This document shows, piece by piece, positions 42,240 to 51,535 of a DNA stretch of 64,000 nt; within the stretch, counting starts at the first letter, position 1; each line of letters opens with the position of its first letter. The notes beneath the pieces were generated by a model. That model was not told the origin of the DNA. It worked only from the letters and a program-made list of their open reading frames with translations, and made no database searches. The DNA is from Rhodovastum sp963804495 (GTDB lineage Bacteria; Pseudomonadota; Alphaproteobacteria; Acetobacterales; Acetobacteraceae). A program made the position numbers and the translations under genes. The DNA is taken from assembly GCA_963804495.1 (NCBI GenBank), contig CAWDQN010000006.1, forward strand, positions 4,968-68,967. The letters are read 5' to 3'.

Positions 42240-42815
42240 ATGCCGATTCTCATCGCTGGAATTATCATCTTTCTCGGCGTCCACAGTTTCACGGCGTATC
42301 GGAAATCGCGGCTGGCATCGATCGCCTGGTTCGGAACCTTGGGCTACAAGGGGATCCATTCCCTCGTCTCCCTCATCGGATTTGGCTGCATCGTCTGGGG
42401 CTTCTCGCGCTACCGGACGGACGGGCTGGTGCAAATCTGGGCGCCGCCGGTGTGGGCAGGTCACCTGACGATCGTGTTGATGTGGTTTGCGTTCGTATCG
42501 CTGGCTTGCATGAACCCGGCGCCGGGAAGGATCAGAGGCTGGCTCCGCCACCCGATGCTGGTCGCGGTCAAGATCTGGGCGCTGGCGCATCTGCTTGCCA
42601 ACGGCGACCTGGGCGGGATGCTGCTGTTCGGCTCGTTCCTCGCCTGGGCGGTTTTTGACCGCATCGCCGTCAAGCAGCGAGGCGATATAGGCGCGTACCG
42701 GATCGACTCGTTCACCCGCGCCGACGCAATCGCGCTGGGTGTCGGAACCGTGGCCTACGCGGCGATGATACTGCTGCATCCGGTCTTGATTGGTGTACCC
42801 GTGATCGGCGGGTGA
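42240..42815 (+). CDS. NnrU family membrane protein
   Basis: 191 residues from MPILIAGIIIFLGVHSFTAY with RBS GGAGGA upstream. About five or six hydrophobic helices and family-like stretches GVHS, GYKGIHSLVSLIGF, WAGHLTIVLMWFAFV, HPMLVAVKIWALAHLLANGD and LFGSFLAWAVFDRIAVKQR. The family was named from denitrifying Rhodobacter, where NnrU is needed for nitric-oxide metabolism; many members have other roles. No denitrification genes lie nearby, so function here is open. Confidence 0.87.
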   Translation: MPILIAGIIIFLGVHSFTAYRKSRLASIAWFGTLGYKGIHSLVSLIGFGCIVWGFSRYRTDGLVQIWAPPVWAGHLTIVLMWFAFVSLACMNPAPGRIRGWLRHPMLVAVKIWALAHLLANGDLGGMLLFGSFLAWAVFDRIAVKQRGDIGAYRIDSFTRADAIALGVGTVAYAAMILLHPVLIGVPVIGG

Positions 42816-42933
42816 CCGCGTGCTGGACCTGATGCGATGATAAGGAACCGCCCGCATTGTCGGGTTGCTGTCGATCCAGATCGCCTGCGCGTGTCCGGAT
42901 ATCGGTGTGGAGTTGTATAGAAAAGCCAGCCAG

Positions 42934-43074
42934 TCAGGTCATCAGGCTGGCGACGAAGACAGCAACCATGACGATCGCGAGCGCAACGGCCAGGAGATGA
43001 TCCAACGGGGTGGCGGGCCGCGGGGGCTGCATATAGGCCCAGCCATCAAGCCAGAAGCGGCGGAATCTGCGCAT
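42934..43074 (-). CDS. small single-helix membrane protein
   Basis: 46 residues from MRRFRRFWLDGWAYMQPPRP. An amphipathic basic N-terminus is followed by a hydrophobic helix (LLAVALAIVMVAVFVASLMT) running to the C-terminus. A purine-rich AAAGGAAAA lies just upstream of the ATG. Translated composition differs from shadow frames, so I think it is real. No family recognised. Confidence 0.45.
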   Translation of the reverse strand: MRRFRRFWLDGWAYMQPPRPATPLDHLLAVALAIVMVAVFVASLMT

Positions 43075-43650
43075 CTGTGTTTTCCTTTCCGATGGAGGAT
43101 CGGTTTGGGTGGACCTACGAGCGGCCGGCGCTTTTGGCATTCAGCGCAAGCTCCTTCTTAATGTAGGTCTGCCGGGCCATATGCCAACGCCTGTCCGCAC
43201 AGCCAAAGAAAAAAGCCACGAAAGGCGCGGCGCAACAATAGTGCCGCTCCGATCACCTTGGACGATTGTCGCTCTCCCGGGTTGCATCGTCCGCACTTTC
43301 AACTCAAGCCGTCATTGTCTTGGAACAAATTCCCCAGGGCGCGAGTGGCAGAATCTCGCGCGGCACGACCGCAGGCGCAGGCGGCCGGACTTACCCGCGC
43401 CATCCAAGCAAGAGTTCCTGGAGCGAGCCGAGCCGCGGATGTTCGACCGCGCCGTCCCGTCCTCGCGCAAGCCGCCCCCCAGCGGCAGGCCACTGGTCAG
43501 GCACGTCGCAGCGGGCCGCCAGGCGGGATGCCGTTGAGCCTGCCTCTGCGGCCACCCTGCCATTTCGCCTTGACTGCGGAATGATCCCTGATTAGGCCTG
43601 GGATCGCGCCGGGCTGACATCGGCGCCCATGAACGGGGGTCGGCGGGGAC
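43075..43650. other. ~575-bp region without a convincing gene
   Basis: Frames on both strands give Arg/Ser/Pro-rich shadow peptides only. No hairpin or repeat stood out. Confidence 0.35.
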
Positions 43651-44163
43651 ATGCGCATCATAGTGACGACCAGGGCGATTGGAGTGGCGGCCATCCTTGG
43701 CGCAGCGCCGGCGGCGGCACAGGCCGATGATTGCGCAACAATCATGTCCGCCATGTTCGCCGCGGCGAAGGTCGCCTACGCGAGTTCCATTACGACGACC
43801 ATCCCGGGTCAGCCGGCCAAGCAAAGCACCGTCGTTGTCACCGGGGGGACGATGTACGTCCAGGTCAATGGCGCCTGGCATAGCATGCCGTATTCCGCGC
43901 AGGAAATCATCGACCGTGCCACCGAGAAGGCGAAGACATCGAAACAGATCTGCCAGAAGGTCGGCGCCGAGGATCTCAATGGCGAGGCGGCCACGATTTA
44001 CTCCCATCATGTCGAGAACAACCGGACGGTCGCCGACGGCCGCGTCTGGATTTCGGACGCCAGCGGCCTGCCGCTCAAAATCGATGAGCATTTCGATGGC
44101 GGCATGGCGTTCGTGCAGACCACCCGGTACGACAACATCCAGCCGCCGGCGGGCGCCAAATAG
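43651..44163 (+). CDS. exported protein of unknown function
   Basis: 170 residues. Signal peptide MRIIVTTRAIGVAAILGAAP ending AAAQADD, then a mature domain with CATIMSAMFAAAKVAYASSI, TTIPGQPAKQSTVVVTGGTM, YVQVNGAWHSMPYSAQEIID and a C-terminal DASGLPLKIDEHFDGGMAF. A short pattern of beta strands with a single disulfide possible (Cys28 and the Cys in KQICQKVG). Probably periplasmic. The general layout resembles small periplasmic lipid- or ligand-carrier proteins, but this is only an impression. Confidence 0.65.
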   Translation: MRIIVTTRAIGVAAILGAAPAAAQADDCATIMSAMFAAAKVAYASSITTTIPGQPAKQSTVVVTGGTMYVQVNGAWHSMPYSAQEIIDRATEKAKTSKQICQKVGAEDLNGEAATIYSHHVENNRTVADGRVWISDASGLPLKIDEHFDGGMAFVQTTRYDNIQPPAGAK

Positions 44164-44280
44164 GCGGCGCGGTCACACTGGCCGCACGTCCGAGTACAGT
44201 CCGCTGGGTCGCCGGCACAGCCTCCCGCTCGGCGTCCTTGAATGCCCCTGCGGTGGCCGTGTCGCCTCTGGCGGGCCCTA

Positions 44281-45243
44281 TCAGTGCGGGTGGTGACAGG
44301 CCCAGCCATGCCCCGCGGCATCGGTCCAGCCGGGATAGGCGGCGCGGCAGATGTCGCTCGTGCGCGGACATCGCGGATGAAAATGACACCCGGGCGGCGG
44401 CGCGGCCGCTGAGGGAATCTCGCCCACCACGCGCGGCAGCACGCCGCGACTGGCAGGGTCGGGCACCGGCGCCGCATCGCGCAGCATGCGCGTGTAAGGA
44501 TGGCGGGGCGCGGCAAACAGCTGCGTGGCCGGCCCCTGCTCGACGATGCGGCCGAGATACATCACCGCCACGCGCGCGCAGAACCAGCGGATCACACCCA
44601 GATCGTGGCTGACCAACAGGAAGGCCAGGTTGCGGCGGGTCTGCAATTGCTTGAGCAGCAGCAGCACCTGTGCCTGCACTGACACGTCGAGCGCCGAGAC
44701 CGGCTCATCCGCGACGATCAGGTCGGGGCGGAGCGCCAGCGCCCGCGCAATACCAATGCGCTGACGCTGGCCGCCGGAGAATTCGTGCGGAAAGCGCGCC
44801 AGTGCCGCGGTTGGCAGCCCCACCTCGTCCAGCAGTGCCGCGGCCGCCTCCCGCGCCGCCGCGCCGCGCGCCATGCCGTGCACGATCAGCGGCTCGGCCA
44901 GCGTGCGGCCGATCGTGCGACGCGGGTTGAGCGAGGAATACGGATCCTGGAACACGATCTGCATGCGCCGACGCAACGCCCGCAGGTGATTGCCGGAGGC
45001 CGCGCGCACATCGGTGCCATCGAAGCGGATACTGCCGGCGTCGGGCTCGATCAGCCGCAGCAGGGCGCGCGCGGCGGTGGACTTGCCGCAGCCGGATTCG
45101 CCGACCAGCCCGAATGCCTCGCCGGGCTGGACCAGAAAATCGACCCCGTCCACCGCGCGCACCACCGTCTTCACCAGCCTGGGAAAGCCCTTGGCGACGG
45201 AAAAATGCTTCTTCAGTCCCGTCACTTCGAGAATCGGGGTCAC
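44281..45243 (-). CDS. ABC transporter ATP-binding protein (DppF/OppF type)
   Basis: 320 residues. Walker A GESGCGKST, signature FSGGQRQRIGIARAL, Walker B DLIVADEPVSALDVS and the H-loop VSHDLGV are intact. The C-terminal oligopeptide/dipeptide extension has HPYTRMLRDA and CHFHPRCPRTSDICRAAYPG, whose cysteines may hold an iron-sulfur cluster as in related proteins. It is the last gene of the five-gene importer operon read towards lower coordinates. Confidence 0.95.
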   Translation of the reverse strand: MTPILEVTGLKKHFSVAKGFPRLVKTVVRAVDGVDFLVQPGEAFGLVGESGCGKSTAARALLRLIEPDAGSIRFDGTDVRAASGNHLRALRRRMQIVFQDPYSSLNPRRTIGRTLAEPLIVHGMARGAAAREAAAALLDEVGLPTAALARFPHEFSGGQRQRIGIARALALRPDLIVADEPVSALDVSVQAQVLLLLKQLQTRRNLAFLLVSHDLGVIRWFCARVAVMYLGRIVEQGPATQLFAAPRHPYTRMLRDAAPVPDPASRGVLPRVVGEIPSAAAPPPGCHFHPRCPRTSDICRAAYPGWTDAAGHGWACHHPH

Positions 45244-45256
45244 GTCCCGGCCGCCT

Positions 45257-46126
45257 TCATGTGCCGGACAGCTTGGGGTCGGTGGCGTCGCGCAAGCCGT
45301 CGCCCACCATGTTCAGCCCCAGCACAAGCATCAGAATCGCCAGGCCGGGCCAGATCGACAGCCAGGGCGCATCGAGAATGTTCTCGAACCCATCCCGCAT
45401 CATGCCGCCCCAGGTCGGCGCCGGTGGCTTTACCCCCAGGCCGATGAACGACAGCGATGCCTCTGTGCGCACCGCGGTCGCCATCCACAGGCTGCCCATC
45501 ACCAGCACCTCGCTGAGGATGTTCGGCAGGATGTGCACGAACAGCACGCGCGCATGCGAAAATCCGAGCGCCCGTCCGGCCTCGACGAACGCGCGCTGCT
45601 TCAGCGACAGCACCGGCGCGCGGGCGATGCGCGCGAATGGCGCGATGGCAGTGAGCGCGATGGCGATCACCAGGTTGATCAGGCACGGCCCGAGCAGCGC
45701 CACCACGATCAGGCCGAGGATCAGGCTGGGGAACGACAGCATCACATCCATCACCTGCATGACGAACAGGTCGAAGCGCCCGCCGGCATAGCCGCTGACC
45801 ATGCCAATGGTACCGCCCACCAGAATGGCGGCGGAGATCGAGGTCACGGCAATCACCAGCGAGATGCGCGCACCCCACAAAATGCGTGACAGCACGTCGC
45901 GCCCGAAGGTGTCGGTGCCGAGCGGGAACTCGCCGCCCGGCGGCTGCAACCGATCGAGGATGCTCTGGTCCGTCGGGTCGTGCGGCGAGAGCCACGGGGC
46001 AAGCACGGCACCGAGCACGACAATGATGCACAACAGCGTGCCCGCCGACGTGGTCGGATTCCGCAGCATCGTCCGGAGGAAGCGGCTCACGCCCGGTCGC
46101 CTCGCGCCGCGTTTGCGGCGTTGCAT
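45257..46126 (-). CDS. ABC transporter permease (DppC type)
   Basis: 289 residues with about six transmembrane helices. The N-terminal helix (TTSAGTLLCIIVVLGAVLAP) is followed by the family OppC_N motif LGTDTFGRDVLSRILWGARI and the EAA-type loop EAGRALGFSHARVLFVHILP. It follows the other permease with a 25-base gap and precedes the second ATPase by 13 bases. Confidence 0.95.
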   Translation of the reverse strand: MQRRKRGARRPGVSRFLRTMLRNPTTSAGTLLCIIVVLGAVLAPWLSPHDPTDQSILDRLQPPGGEFPLGTDTFGRDVLSRILWGARISLVIAVTSISAAILVGGTIGMVSGYAGGRFDLFVMQVMDVMLSFPSLILGLIVVALLGPCLINLVIAIALTAIAPFARIARAPVLSLKQRAFVEAGRALGFSHARVLFVHILPNILSEVLVMGSLWMATAVRTEASLSFIGLGVKPPAPTWGGMMRDGFENILDAPWLSIWPGLAILMLVLGLNMVGDGLRDATDPKLSGT

Positions 46127-46151
46127 GCGACTCCCGCCACGCTGCCGGCGC

Positions 46152-47093
46152 TCACGCCTGCTTCACCCGCGGGTCGATGACTCCGTAGGCCAGATCGGTC
46201 AGCAGGTTCACGACCACGATGAGAAAACAATAGATCACCATCAGACCCTGCAACGTCGTGTAGTCGCGCTGGTTCAGCGCGCCGACGATGATCTTACCCA
46301 GGCCCGGCCGGTTGAAAACGATTTCGGTCAGCACGGAATTGCCGATCAGGATGCCGACATACAGCCCGACCACCGTCACCACCGGCAGGCCCGCATTGCG
46401 CAGCCCGTGTCGCCACACCACGCGCCGCCAGGGCACGCCCTTGGCGCGGGCGGTGCGCATATAGTCCTCCGACAGCACTTGCAGCATGGCGCTGCGGGTC
46501 ACCCGGGTGATGTAGGCCGCCATCACCAGGCCCAGCGTTGTTGCCGGCAGCACGAGTTTCGTCAGCCGGTCGACAGGATCGGCAAGGTTGGCATTGCCGA
46601 TCACGGGAAAGATCCGCCAGTGCAGCGCGAAGGCCAGCAGCAGGAAAATGCCGGAGACGAACACCGGAAACGACAGGCCGAGCAGCGACAGAAGCCGCGC
46701 CGCCACGTCGATGGCGCGGTTGCGGTGCAACGCCGCCGACACCCCGGCGGGAACGCCGATGAGCGTGCCGATCAGCATCGCCGCGATCGTGAGATCGATG
46801 GTGTGCGGCAACACCGCGCCCACATCGGCGAGGATCGGCCGGTTGGTCACCATCGAGGCGCCGAAATCGCCGGACAGGGATTGACGGAGGAAGCTCCCGT
46901 ATTGCTCCCAGATCGGTTTGTCCAGGCCAAGCTTTTCCCGCAGCGCCGTCACCGCCGCGGGCGTCGCGCGGTCGCCCAGGATCGCAACCGCCGGATCGCC
47001 CGGGACGATCCGCACGATCACGAACACCAGGGTCAGCACCGCCAGCAGCGTCGGAATCGCCGCCAGCAGCCGCCGGAGGATGTAGAGCGTCAC
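46152..47093 (-). CDS. ABC transporter permease (DppB type)
   Basis: 313 residues from GTG 47093; the start overlaps the stop of the substrate-binding gene. LYILRRLLAAIPTLLAVLTL, FVIVRIVPGDPAVAILGDRA, LGLDKPIWEQYGSFLRQSLS and the EAA loop TARAKGVPWRRVVWRHGLRN mark a DppB-like permease. The frame extends upstream to 47252, but that part lies within the preceding gene and is not conserved. Confidence 0.95.
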   Translation of the reverse strand: MTLYILRRLLAAIPTLLAVLTLVFVIVRIVPGDPAVAILGDRATPAAVTALREKLGLDKPIWEQYGSFLRQSLSGDFGASMVTNRPILADVGAVLPHTIDLTIAAMLIGTLIGVPAGVSAALHRNRAIDVAARLLSLLGLSFPVFVSGIFLLLAFALHWRIFPVIGNANLADPVDRLTKLVLPATTLGLVMAAYITRVTRSAMLQVLSEDYMRTARAKGVPWRRVVWRHGLRNAGLPVVTVVGLYVGILIGNSVLTEIVFNRPGLGKIIVGALNQRDYTTLQGLMVIYCFLIVVVNLLTDLAYGVIDPRVKQA

Positions 47094-48631
47094 TTGAAAT
47101 GCGTGGCTTCCGTGATCATCGGCCCGAGTGACAGCGAGCCCTTCAGCGGAAATCCATAGTCGAGATCGGCGCGTCGCACCCAGGCCTGCAACGTCTCGAT
47201 CAACGGTACCGCGCACACCTCGGCCACGATCTTGCGCTGTGCTGCGTGCCACAACGCGATTTGCTTCTGCTCGTCGGGCTCGGTCCGGGCGGCGTCGATC
47301 TCGGCGTCGGCGGCCTTGCAGTGGCTGAAATTGGTCACCGCCGTCGGCGTCTTCACCGTGCTGCGCGAGTGGTAGAACTGGGTCAGGTAGATGTCGGCCA
47401 CCGGAAAGCGCGCCGCATTGTAGAATACGATGCTGGAGAGGTCCTGGCGGATCATCTGGTGGTAGGTGGCGTGTTCGACCACCTGCAGGTCGAGGGTGAT
47501 GCCGACGCGTTTAAGCTCGGCCTGCACCACCTGCATCTGCGCCAGCATGCTGGCCAACTGGGTGTGGATCACCTTCAGCGTCAGCCCGTTGGCATAGCCG
47601 GCCTCGGCCAGCAGCGCCTTGGCCTTTTGCGGGTTGAACTGCGGCAGTCCGTTGTCGGCCGTGTAGCCGAGGTTGCCGATCGGGATCACGCTGCCCGGCT
47701 GTCGCGAGACATCGGCGCCCTGCCAGGCCAGCAGCTCCGGCCGGTTCACCGCATAGGCGATCGCCTGGCGCACGCGGATGTCGTCGAGCGGTTTCTGCGT
47801 CATGTTCAGATGCAGCAGCGCTTCCTCGCCGGGCTCGAAGACATCCACAATGGCGTTGGGAATCTTGCGGCTGCGGGTGATCCAGGTCTGGTCCTGCATG
47901 CCGAAGGCCAGATCAAGCTCGCCGTTCTCGAACGCCAGATCGCGCGAGGCGTTGGAGGGCAGGAAGCGGTAGCTGATATGGGTAAGCTTCGGCGTGCCGC
48001 GGAAATACGCGGTGTTGGCATCCAGCTCGAGCGACTGGTTGGGGATGAGCGAGGCGAAGGCGAACGGACCGGTGCCGATCGGGGCGCGGCTGAACGCATC
48101 CCCGAGCTTCTCCACCGCCTTGCGCGAGACGATGAAGCCGCCGCCGTAATTGGTCAGGATGCCGAGCAGGCTGGGGACGGTCTGCTTCAGGGTGATGCGC
48201 ACGGTGTACGGGTCGATCGCCTCGATCGTGTCGAAAGCGGCGAAGTCGGGCGAGACGGCGGAGCGCGTATGGTCGGCGGATTTTTTCAGGCTGAACACCA
48301 CGTCGTCGGCGGTCAGTTCGCCGTAGTCGCCATGGAACTTCACCCCGTGGCGGAGATAAAAGGTCCAGACCTTCTTGTCGGGTGAGCTCTCCCAGCGTTC
48401 CGCCAGATCGGGCTCGATATCAGCGGGCGACATGGTGCCGGGCTTGAAGCGCACCAGCGCGTTGAACATCCAGGCCACCACCGCGCGATCCGGGGTGGAG
48501 ACGGCGAAATGCGGGTCCAGCCGGCCCACGTCCTGCGCGGCCATGCCGACGGTCAGGGTCGTCTTCGGCGCGGCGAAGGCGTGCAACGGCAGCACAAGCG
48601 TGGCAGCCAGCAGGGCGGCACGGAGCATCAT
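47090..48631 (-). CDS. ABC transporter substrate-binding protein (family 5, peptide/opine type)
   Basis: 513 residues. Signal peptide MMLRAALLAATLVLPLHAFA, cut near AAPK. TLTVGMAAQDVGRLDPHFAV, VVAWMFNALVRFKPGT, DLAERWESSPDKKVWTFYLR and the motif HGVKFHGDYGELTADDVVFS are typical of SBP_bac_5 proteins. The ligand could be dipeptides, opines or other small cations; it cannot be decided by eye. GGAG lies ten bases before the ATG. It is coupled by overlap to the permease. Confidence 0.93.
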   Translation of the reverse strand: MMLRAALLAATLVLPLHAFAAPKTTLTVGMAAQDVGRLDPHFAVSTPDRAVVAWMFNALVRFKPGTMSPADIEPDLAERWESSPDKKVWTFYLRHGVKFHGDYGELTADDVVFSLKKSADHTRSAVSPDFAAFDTIEAIDPYTVRITLKQTVPSLLGILTNYGGGFIVSRKAVEKLGDAFSRAPIGTGPFAFASLIPNQSLELDANTAYFRGTPKLTHISYRFLPSNASRDLAFENGELDLAFGMQDQTWITRSRKIPNAIVDVFEPGEEALLHLNMTQKPLDDIRVRQAIAYAVNRPELLAWQGADVSRQPGSVIPIGNLGYTADNGLPQFNPQKAKALLAEAGYANGLTLKVIHTQLASMLAQMQVVQAELKRVGITLDLQVVEHATYHQMIRQDLSSIVFYNAARFPVADIYLTQFYHSRSTVKTPTAVTNFSHCKAADAEIDAARTEPDEQKQIALWHAAQRKIVAEVCAVPLIETLQAWVRRADLDYGFPLKGSLSLGPMITEATHFK

Positions 48632-48721
48632 GGCGATCTCCTGTCCAAGGCGTTTGGCGGTTTGTAGCGCGAACGGGGGGCAACGGAACAGGCAGAGGCG
48701 CGAGGTGTGAGCAAGTGAAGG

Positions 48722-48822
48722 AAGGCCAGGGCTCTGCCCTGGACCCGCCAAGGGCCGGGAGGCCCTTGGAACCCATTCCTTAAGTGGCGGGGTCCAGGGC
48801 AGAGCCCTGGCCTTGCTTTTTT
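48722..48822. repeat. long inverted repeat with an inner hairpin, in the importer operon
   Basis: Arms 48722-48750 and 48785-48814 are complementary with a single bulge, each containing the palindrome CCAGGGCTCTGCCCTGG. A smaller hairpin (AGGGCC...GGCCCT) lies in the loop. T6 at 48817-48822 overlaps the stop codon of the ATPase gene on the minus strand. On the operon strand there is no T-tract after it, so it may be an mRNA processing or stabilising hairpin or a mobile repeat. Confidence 0.75.
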
Positions 48823-49804
48823 AGCTGCTCGCCCCCGCAACATGGCAACGCACCTCCTGGTCCAGCCCCGCTGCCGCCAGCTCCTGCGGACGCTCGCAGC
48901 CGGCGCGGGCCAGCGTGCAGCGCGGCGCGAACCGGCAGCCCGCCGGCATGGCGTCGAGCGACGGCACCCGGCCCGGGATCGCGGCCAGGTCCTGCCGGTC
49001 GAGGTCCAGGCGCGGAATCGCCGCGAACAGCGCTTCGGTGTAGGGGTGGCGGGGCCGGGCGAAGATGGCGTGGACCGGCCCCTGTTCGACGATCTGGCCG
49101 GCATACATCACCGCGACCCGGTCGGCGATCTGCGCTACCACACCGAGGTTGTGGGTGATGAACAGCATCGCCATGCCGTGCCGGTCCTTCAGGTCGGCCA
49201 GCAGCCCCAGCACCTGCGCCTGGATGGTGACATCCAGTGCGGTGGTCGGCTCGTCAGCCAGCAGCACCGCCGGTTCGCAGGCGAGCGCGATGGCGATCAT
49301 CACCCGCTGGCGCATGCCGCCGGAGAACTGATGCGGATATTCGCCAAAGCGTTGCGCGGCGGAGGGGATCTTGACCTCCTCCAGGACCGCCAGCGCCTGC
49401 CGGTTCGCCGCCGCCCGCGAGAGTCCGCGATGCAGGCGCAACCCCTCTGCGACCTGCTCGCCGATGGTCATCACCGGGTTCAGGCTGGTCATCGGCTCCT
49501 GGAAAATCATGGCCACGCGATCGCCGCGGAGTTTTTCCATCGCCGGCTCCGGGAGGCCCGCGATGTCCCGCCCCGCCAGCATGATCCGGCCGGCGGCGAT
49601 GCGCCCGGCGGGCTGGGGCAGCAGCCCCATGATGGACAGGGCCGTCACCGACTTGCCGCAGCCCAATTCGCCCACCAGCGCCAGCGTCTCGCCACGGTGC
49701 AGGGAAAACGCGATCCCATCGACAGCGGCGCGCCAGCTGCCGTCGATGCGGAACTCGGTGCGCAGTCCCTCGAGCTGCAGAACCGGGATGTCAGGATGCG
49801 GCAT
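48821..49804 (-). CDS. ABC transporter ATP-binding protein (DppD type), first gene of the importer operon
   Basis: 327 residues from ATG 49804. Walker A is ALVGELGCGKSVTAL, with Glu where many relatives have Ser; signature FSGGMRQRVMIAIAL; Walker B AVLLADEPTTALDVT; H-loop ITHNLG. The C-terminus has HPYTEALFAAIPRL and the four-Cys PAGCRFAPRCTLARAGC. The frame runs on upstream to 50278, inside the divergent oxidoreductase gene, which is not conserved. It is separated from the substrate-binding gene by about 190 bases containing the long inverted repeat. Confidence 0.93.
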   Translation of the reverse strand: MPHPDIPVLQLEGLRTEFRIDGSWRAAVDGIAFSLHRGETLALVGELGCGKSVTALSIMGLLPQPAGRIAAGRIMLAGRDIAGLPEPAMEKLRGDRVAMIFQEPMTSLNPVMTIGEQVAEGLRLHRGLSRAAANRQALAVLEEVKIPSAAQRFGEYPHQFSGGMRQRVMIAIALACEPAVLLADEPTTALDVTIQAQVLGLLADLKDRHGMAMLFITHNLGVVAQIADRVAVMYAGQIVEQGPVHAIFARPRHPYTEALFAAIPRLDLDRQDLAAIPGRVPSLDAMPAGCRFAPRCTLARAGCERPQELAAAGLDQEVRCHVAGASS

Positions 49805-49976
49805 GTTCTGCCAGCCTGGCCGAGCGGGACCAAGGGCGCAAGCGCCGGCCTGCACGCGAAACCCATGCCTGCGCCGGTCGATGGCGCGATTGCCAGCCGG
49901 TTGCTCCGGGAATATCTCATCGGCCAATCCAGCGGTCGGACAATTGGGCTGCCGACCGTCCTGCAGGAGATCCCGC

Positions 49977-51311
49977 ATGGCACCCCGCGTTGAACCGGTC
50001 CGCTCCGATGCGGTGCTGCCGGCCCGTGCAGACGTTGTGGTGGTGGGCGGCGGCATTATCGGCGCCAGCACGGCCTTGTTCCTGGCGCGCAAAGGCGTGT
50101 CGGTTCTGCTTTGTGAGAAGGGCGCCATCGCGGCGGAGCAGTCGAGCCGCAACTGGGGCTGGTGCCGCAAGATGGGACGCGATCCGCGCGAGTTGCCGCT
50201 GGCGATCGAAAGCCTGCGGCTGTGGCGGGAGATGGATACCCTGACCGGGGCGCAGACCGGCTGGCGGGAAAGCGGCATTCTCTATTTGTCCAGAACCAAG
50301 GCCGAGCTTGCCGCCCGCGAGGCCTGGCTGGCTTGCGTGCATCCGTTCCAGCTCGATACGAGGCTGGTGACCGGTGCCGAGGCGGCGAAGCTGCTGCCCG
50401 GCCTGGCCGGCGACTGGACCGGCGGCCTCTATACCCCGAGCGACGGCCGCGCCGAGCCGCAACTGGCCGCGCCCGCGATCGCCGAGGCGGCGCGCAAGCA
50501 CGGTGCCGCGATCGTCACCGGCTGCGCCGTGCGCGGGGTCGAGACGCAGGCGGGGCGCATTGCCGCGGCGGTGACCGAGCGCGGCCGCGTTGCCTGTGAT
50601 GCCGTGGTGGTGGCCGGCGGGGCCTGGTCGCGCCTGTTCTGCGGCAGCCTGGGGATAAGCCTGCCGCAGCTCAAGGTGATGTCGTCGGTGCTGCGCACCG
50701 ACCCCCTGGATGGCCCGGAGATCTCCTGCGGCGGGTTTGGCTTCGGTCTGCGCAAACGGCTGGACGGCGGCTACAACGTGGCCAGCTGGAGCGGCAACTT
50801 GCACGACATTACGCCAGACACGCTGCGGCTGTTCCCTGATTTCATTCCCTCCCTTCGCGTCAAGTGGCGCGAAATGCGGCTGCGCCTTGGCACCGGCTTC
50901 ATCGATGCGTGGCGGGTTCCCCGCCGCTGGGCGCTGGACCAAGCCTCCCCGTTTGAACGCGTGCGCGTGCTCGATCCGGAGCCCTACCGGCCGATCCTCG
51001 AACGGGGGCGCACGAGCGCGACCGCCGCCTTCCCGGCGTTCGGCGCCATGCGGGTCGCAGAGACCTGGGGGGGGGTCATCGACGTGACACCCGACGAACT
51101 GCCGGTGATCTCCGCGGTCGACACGCTGCCCGGGTTCTTCCTTGCCACCGGCTTCACCGGTCACGGCTTCGGCATCGGCCCGGGGGCCGGGCAGTTGATG
51201 GCGGAGCTGGTAACCGGCGGGGCTCCGGCTGTCGATCCGACACCGTTCCGGTTCTCCCGGTTCGGCGGCGCTTCGCGGTTGCATCTCTCGGCCGCATCGC
51301 GTGACACCTGA
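49977..51311 (+). CDS. FAD-dependent oxidoreductase of the DAO family
   Basis: 444 residues from MAPRVEPVRSDAVLPARADV. The dinucleotide motif VVVGGGIIGASTALFLARKG and C-terminal FFLATGFTGHGFGIGPGAGQ are standard for D-amino-acid-oxidase-like flavoenzymes. NWGWCRKMGRDPRELPLAIE and AAVTERGRVACDAVVVAGGA also fit. RBS CAGGAG is eight bases upstream. Divergent from the importer operon by about 170 bases, so it may oxidise an amine or amino acid delivered by it. Sarcosine, D-amino acids or opines are all possible. Confidence 0.9.
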   Translation: MAPRVEPVRSDAVLPARADVVVVGGGIIGASTALFLARKGVSVLLCEKGAIAAEQSSRNWGWCRKMGRDPRELPLAIESLRLWREMDTLTGAQTGWRESGILYLSRTKAELAAREAWLACVHPFQLDTRLVTGAEAAKLLPGLAGDWTGGLYTPSDGRAEPQLAAPAIAEAARKHGAAIVTGCAVRGVETQAGRIAAAVTERGRVACDAVVVAGGAWSRLFCGSLGISLPQLKVMSSVLRTDPLDGPEISCGGFGFGLRKRLDGGYNVASWSGNLHDITPDTLRLFPDFIPSLRVKWREMRLRLGTGFIDAWRVPRRWALDQASPFERVRVLDPEPYRPILERGRTSATAAFPAFGAMRVAETWGGVIDVTPDELPVISAVDTLPGFFLATGFTGHGFGIGPGAGQLMAELVTGGAPAVDPTPFRFSRFGGASRLHLSAASRDT

Positions 51312-51535
51312 TCATGTGGCGTCTGCGGCCTGGCGTGCCGCCCAAGCCAGGCCAAACCAAGCCTGGGTTCGTGGCCGCTGGACACGTGCCAGGACTCCAT
51401 CCCGCGTAAGGCGCTGACGGACATCACGCATACTGCGCGTCTGCCGCGCGACCGCGACCCGGGCTTTGTCGTGTCCGTTCCCGTGAGCCCTGAGGGGGCG
51501 CGTGATGGTATGGTGCGTTCTCCCGGCGAGGTGCG
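51312..51535. other. intergenic between convergent genes
   Basis: About 225 bases between the oxidoreductase and the response regulator. A tandem GCCAGGCC/AAGCCAGGCC repeat lies near 51340-51365. No gene recognised. Confidence 0.35.

Noticed and set aside
43312..44091. A 259-codon minus-strand frame opposite the exported protein at 43651
   Set aside because: The plus-strand frame has a convincing signal peptide and protein-like composition; the minus frame looks like its shadow.
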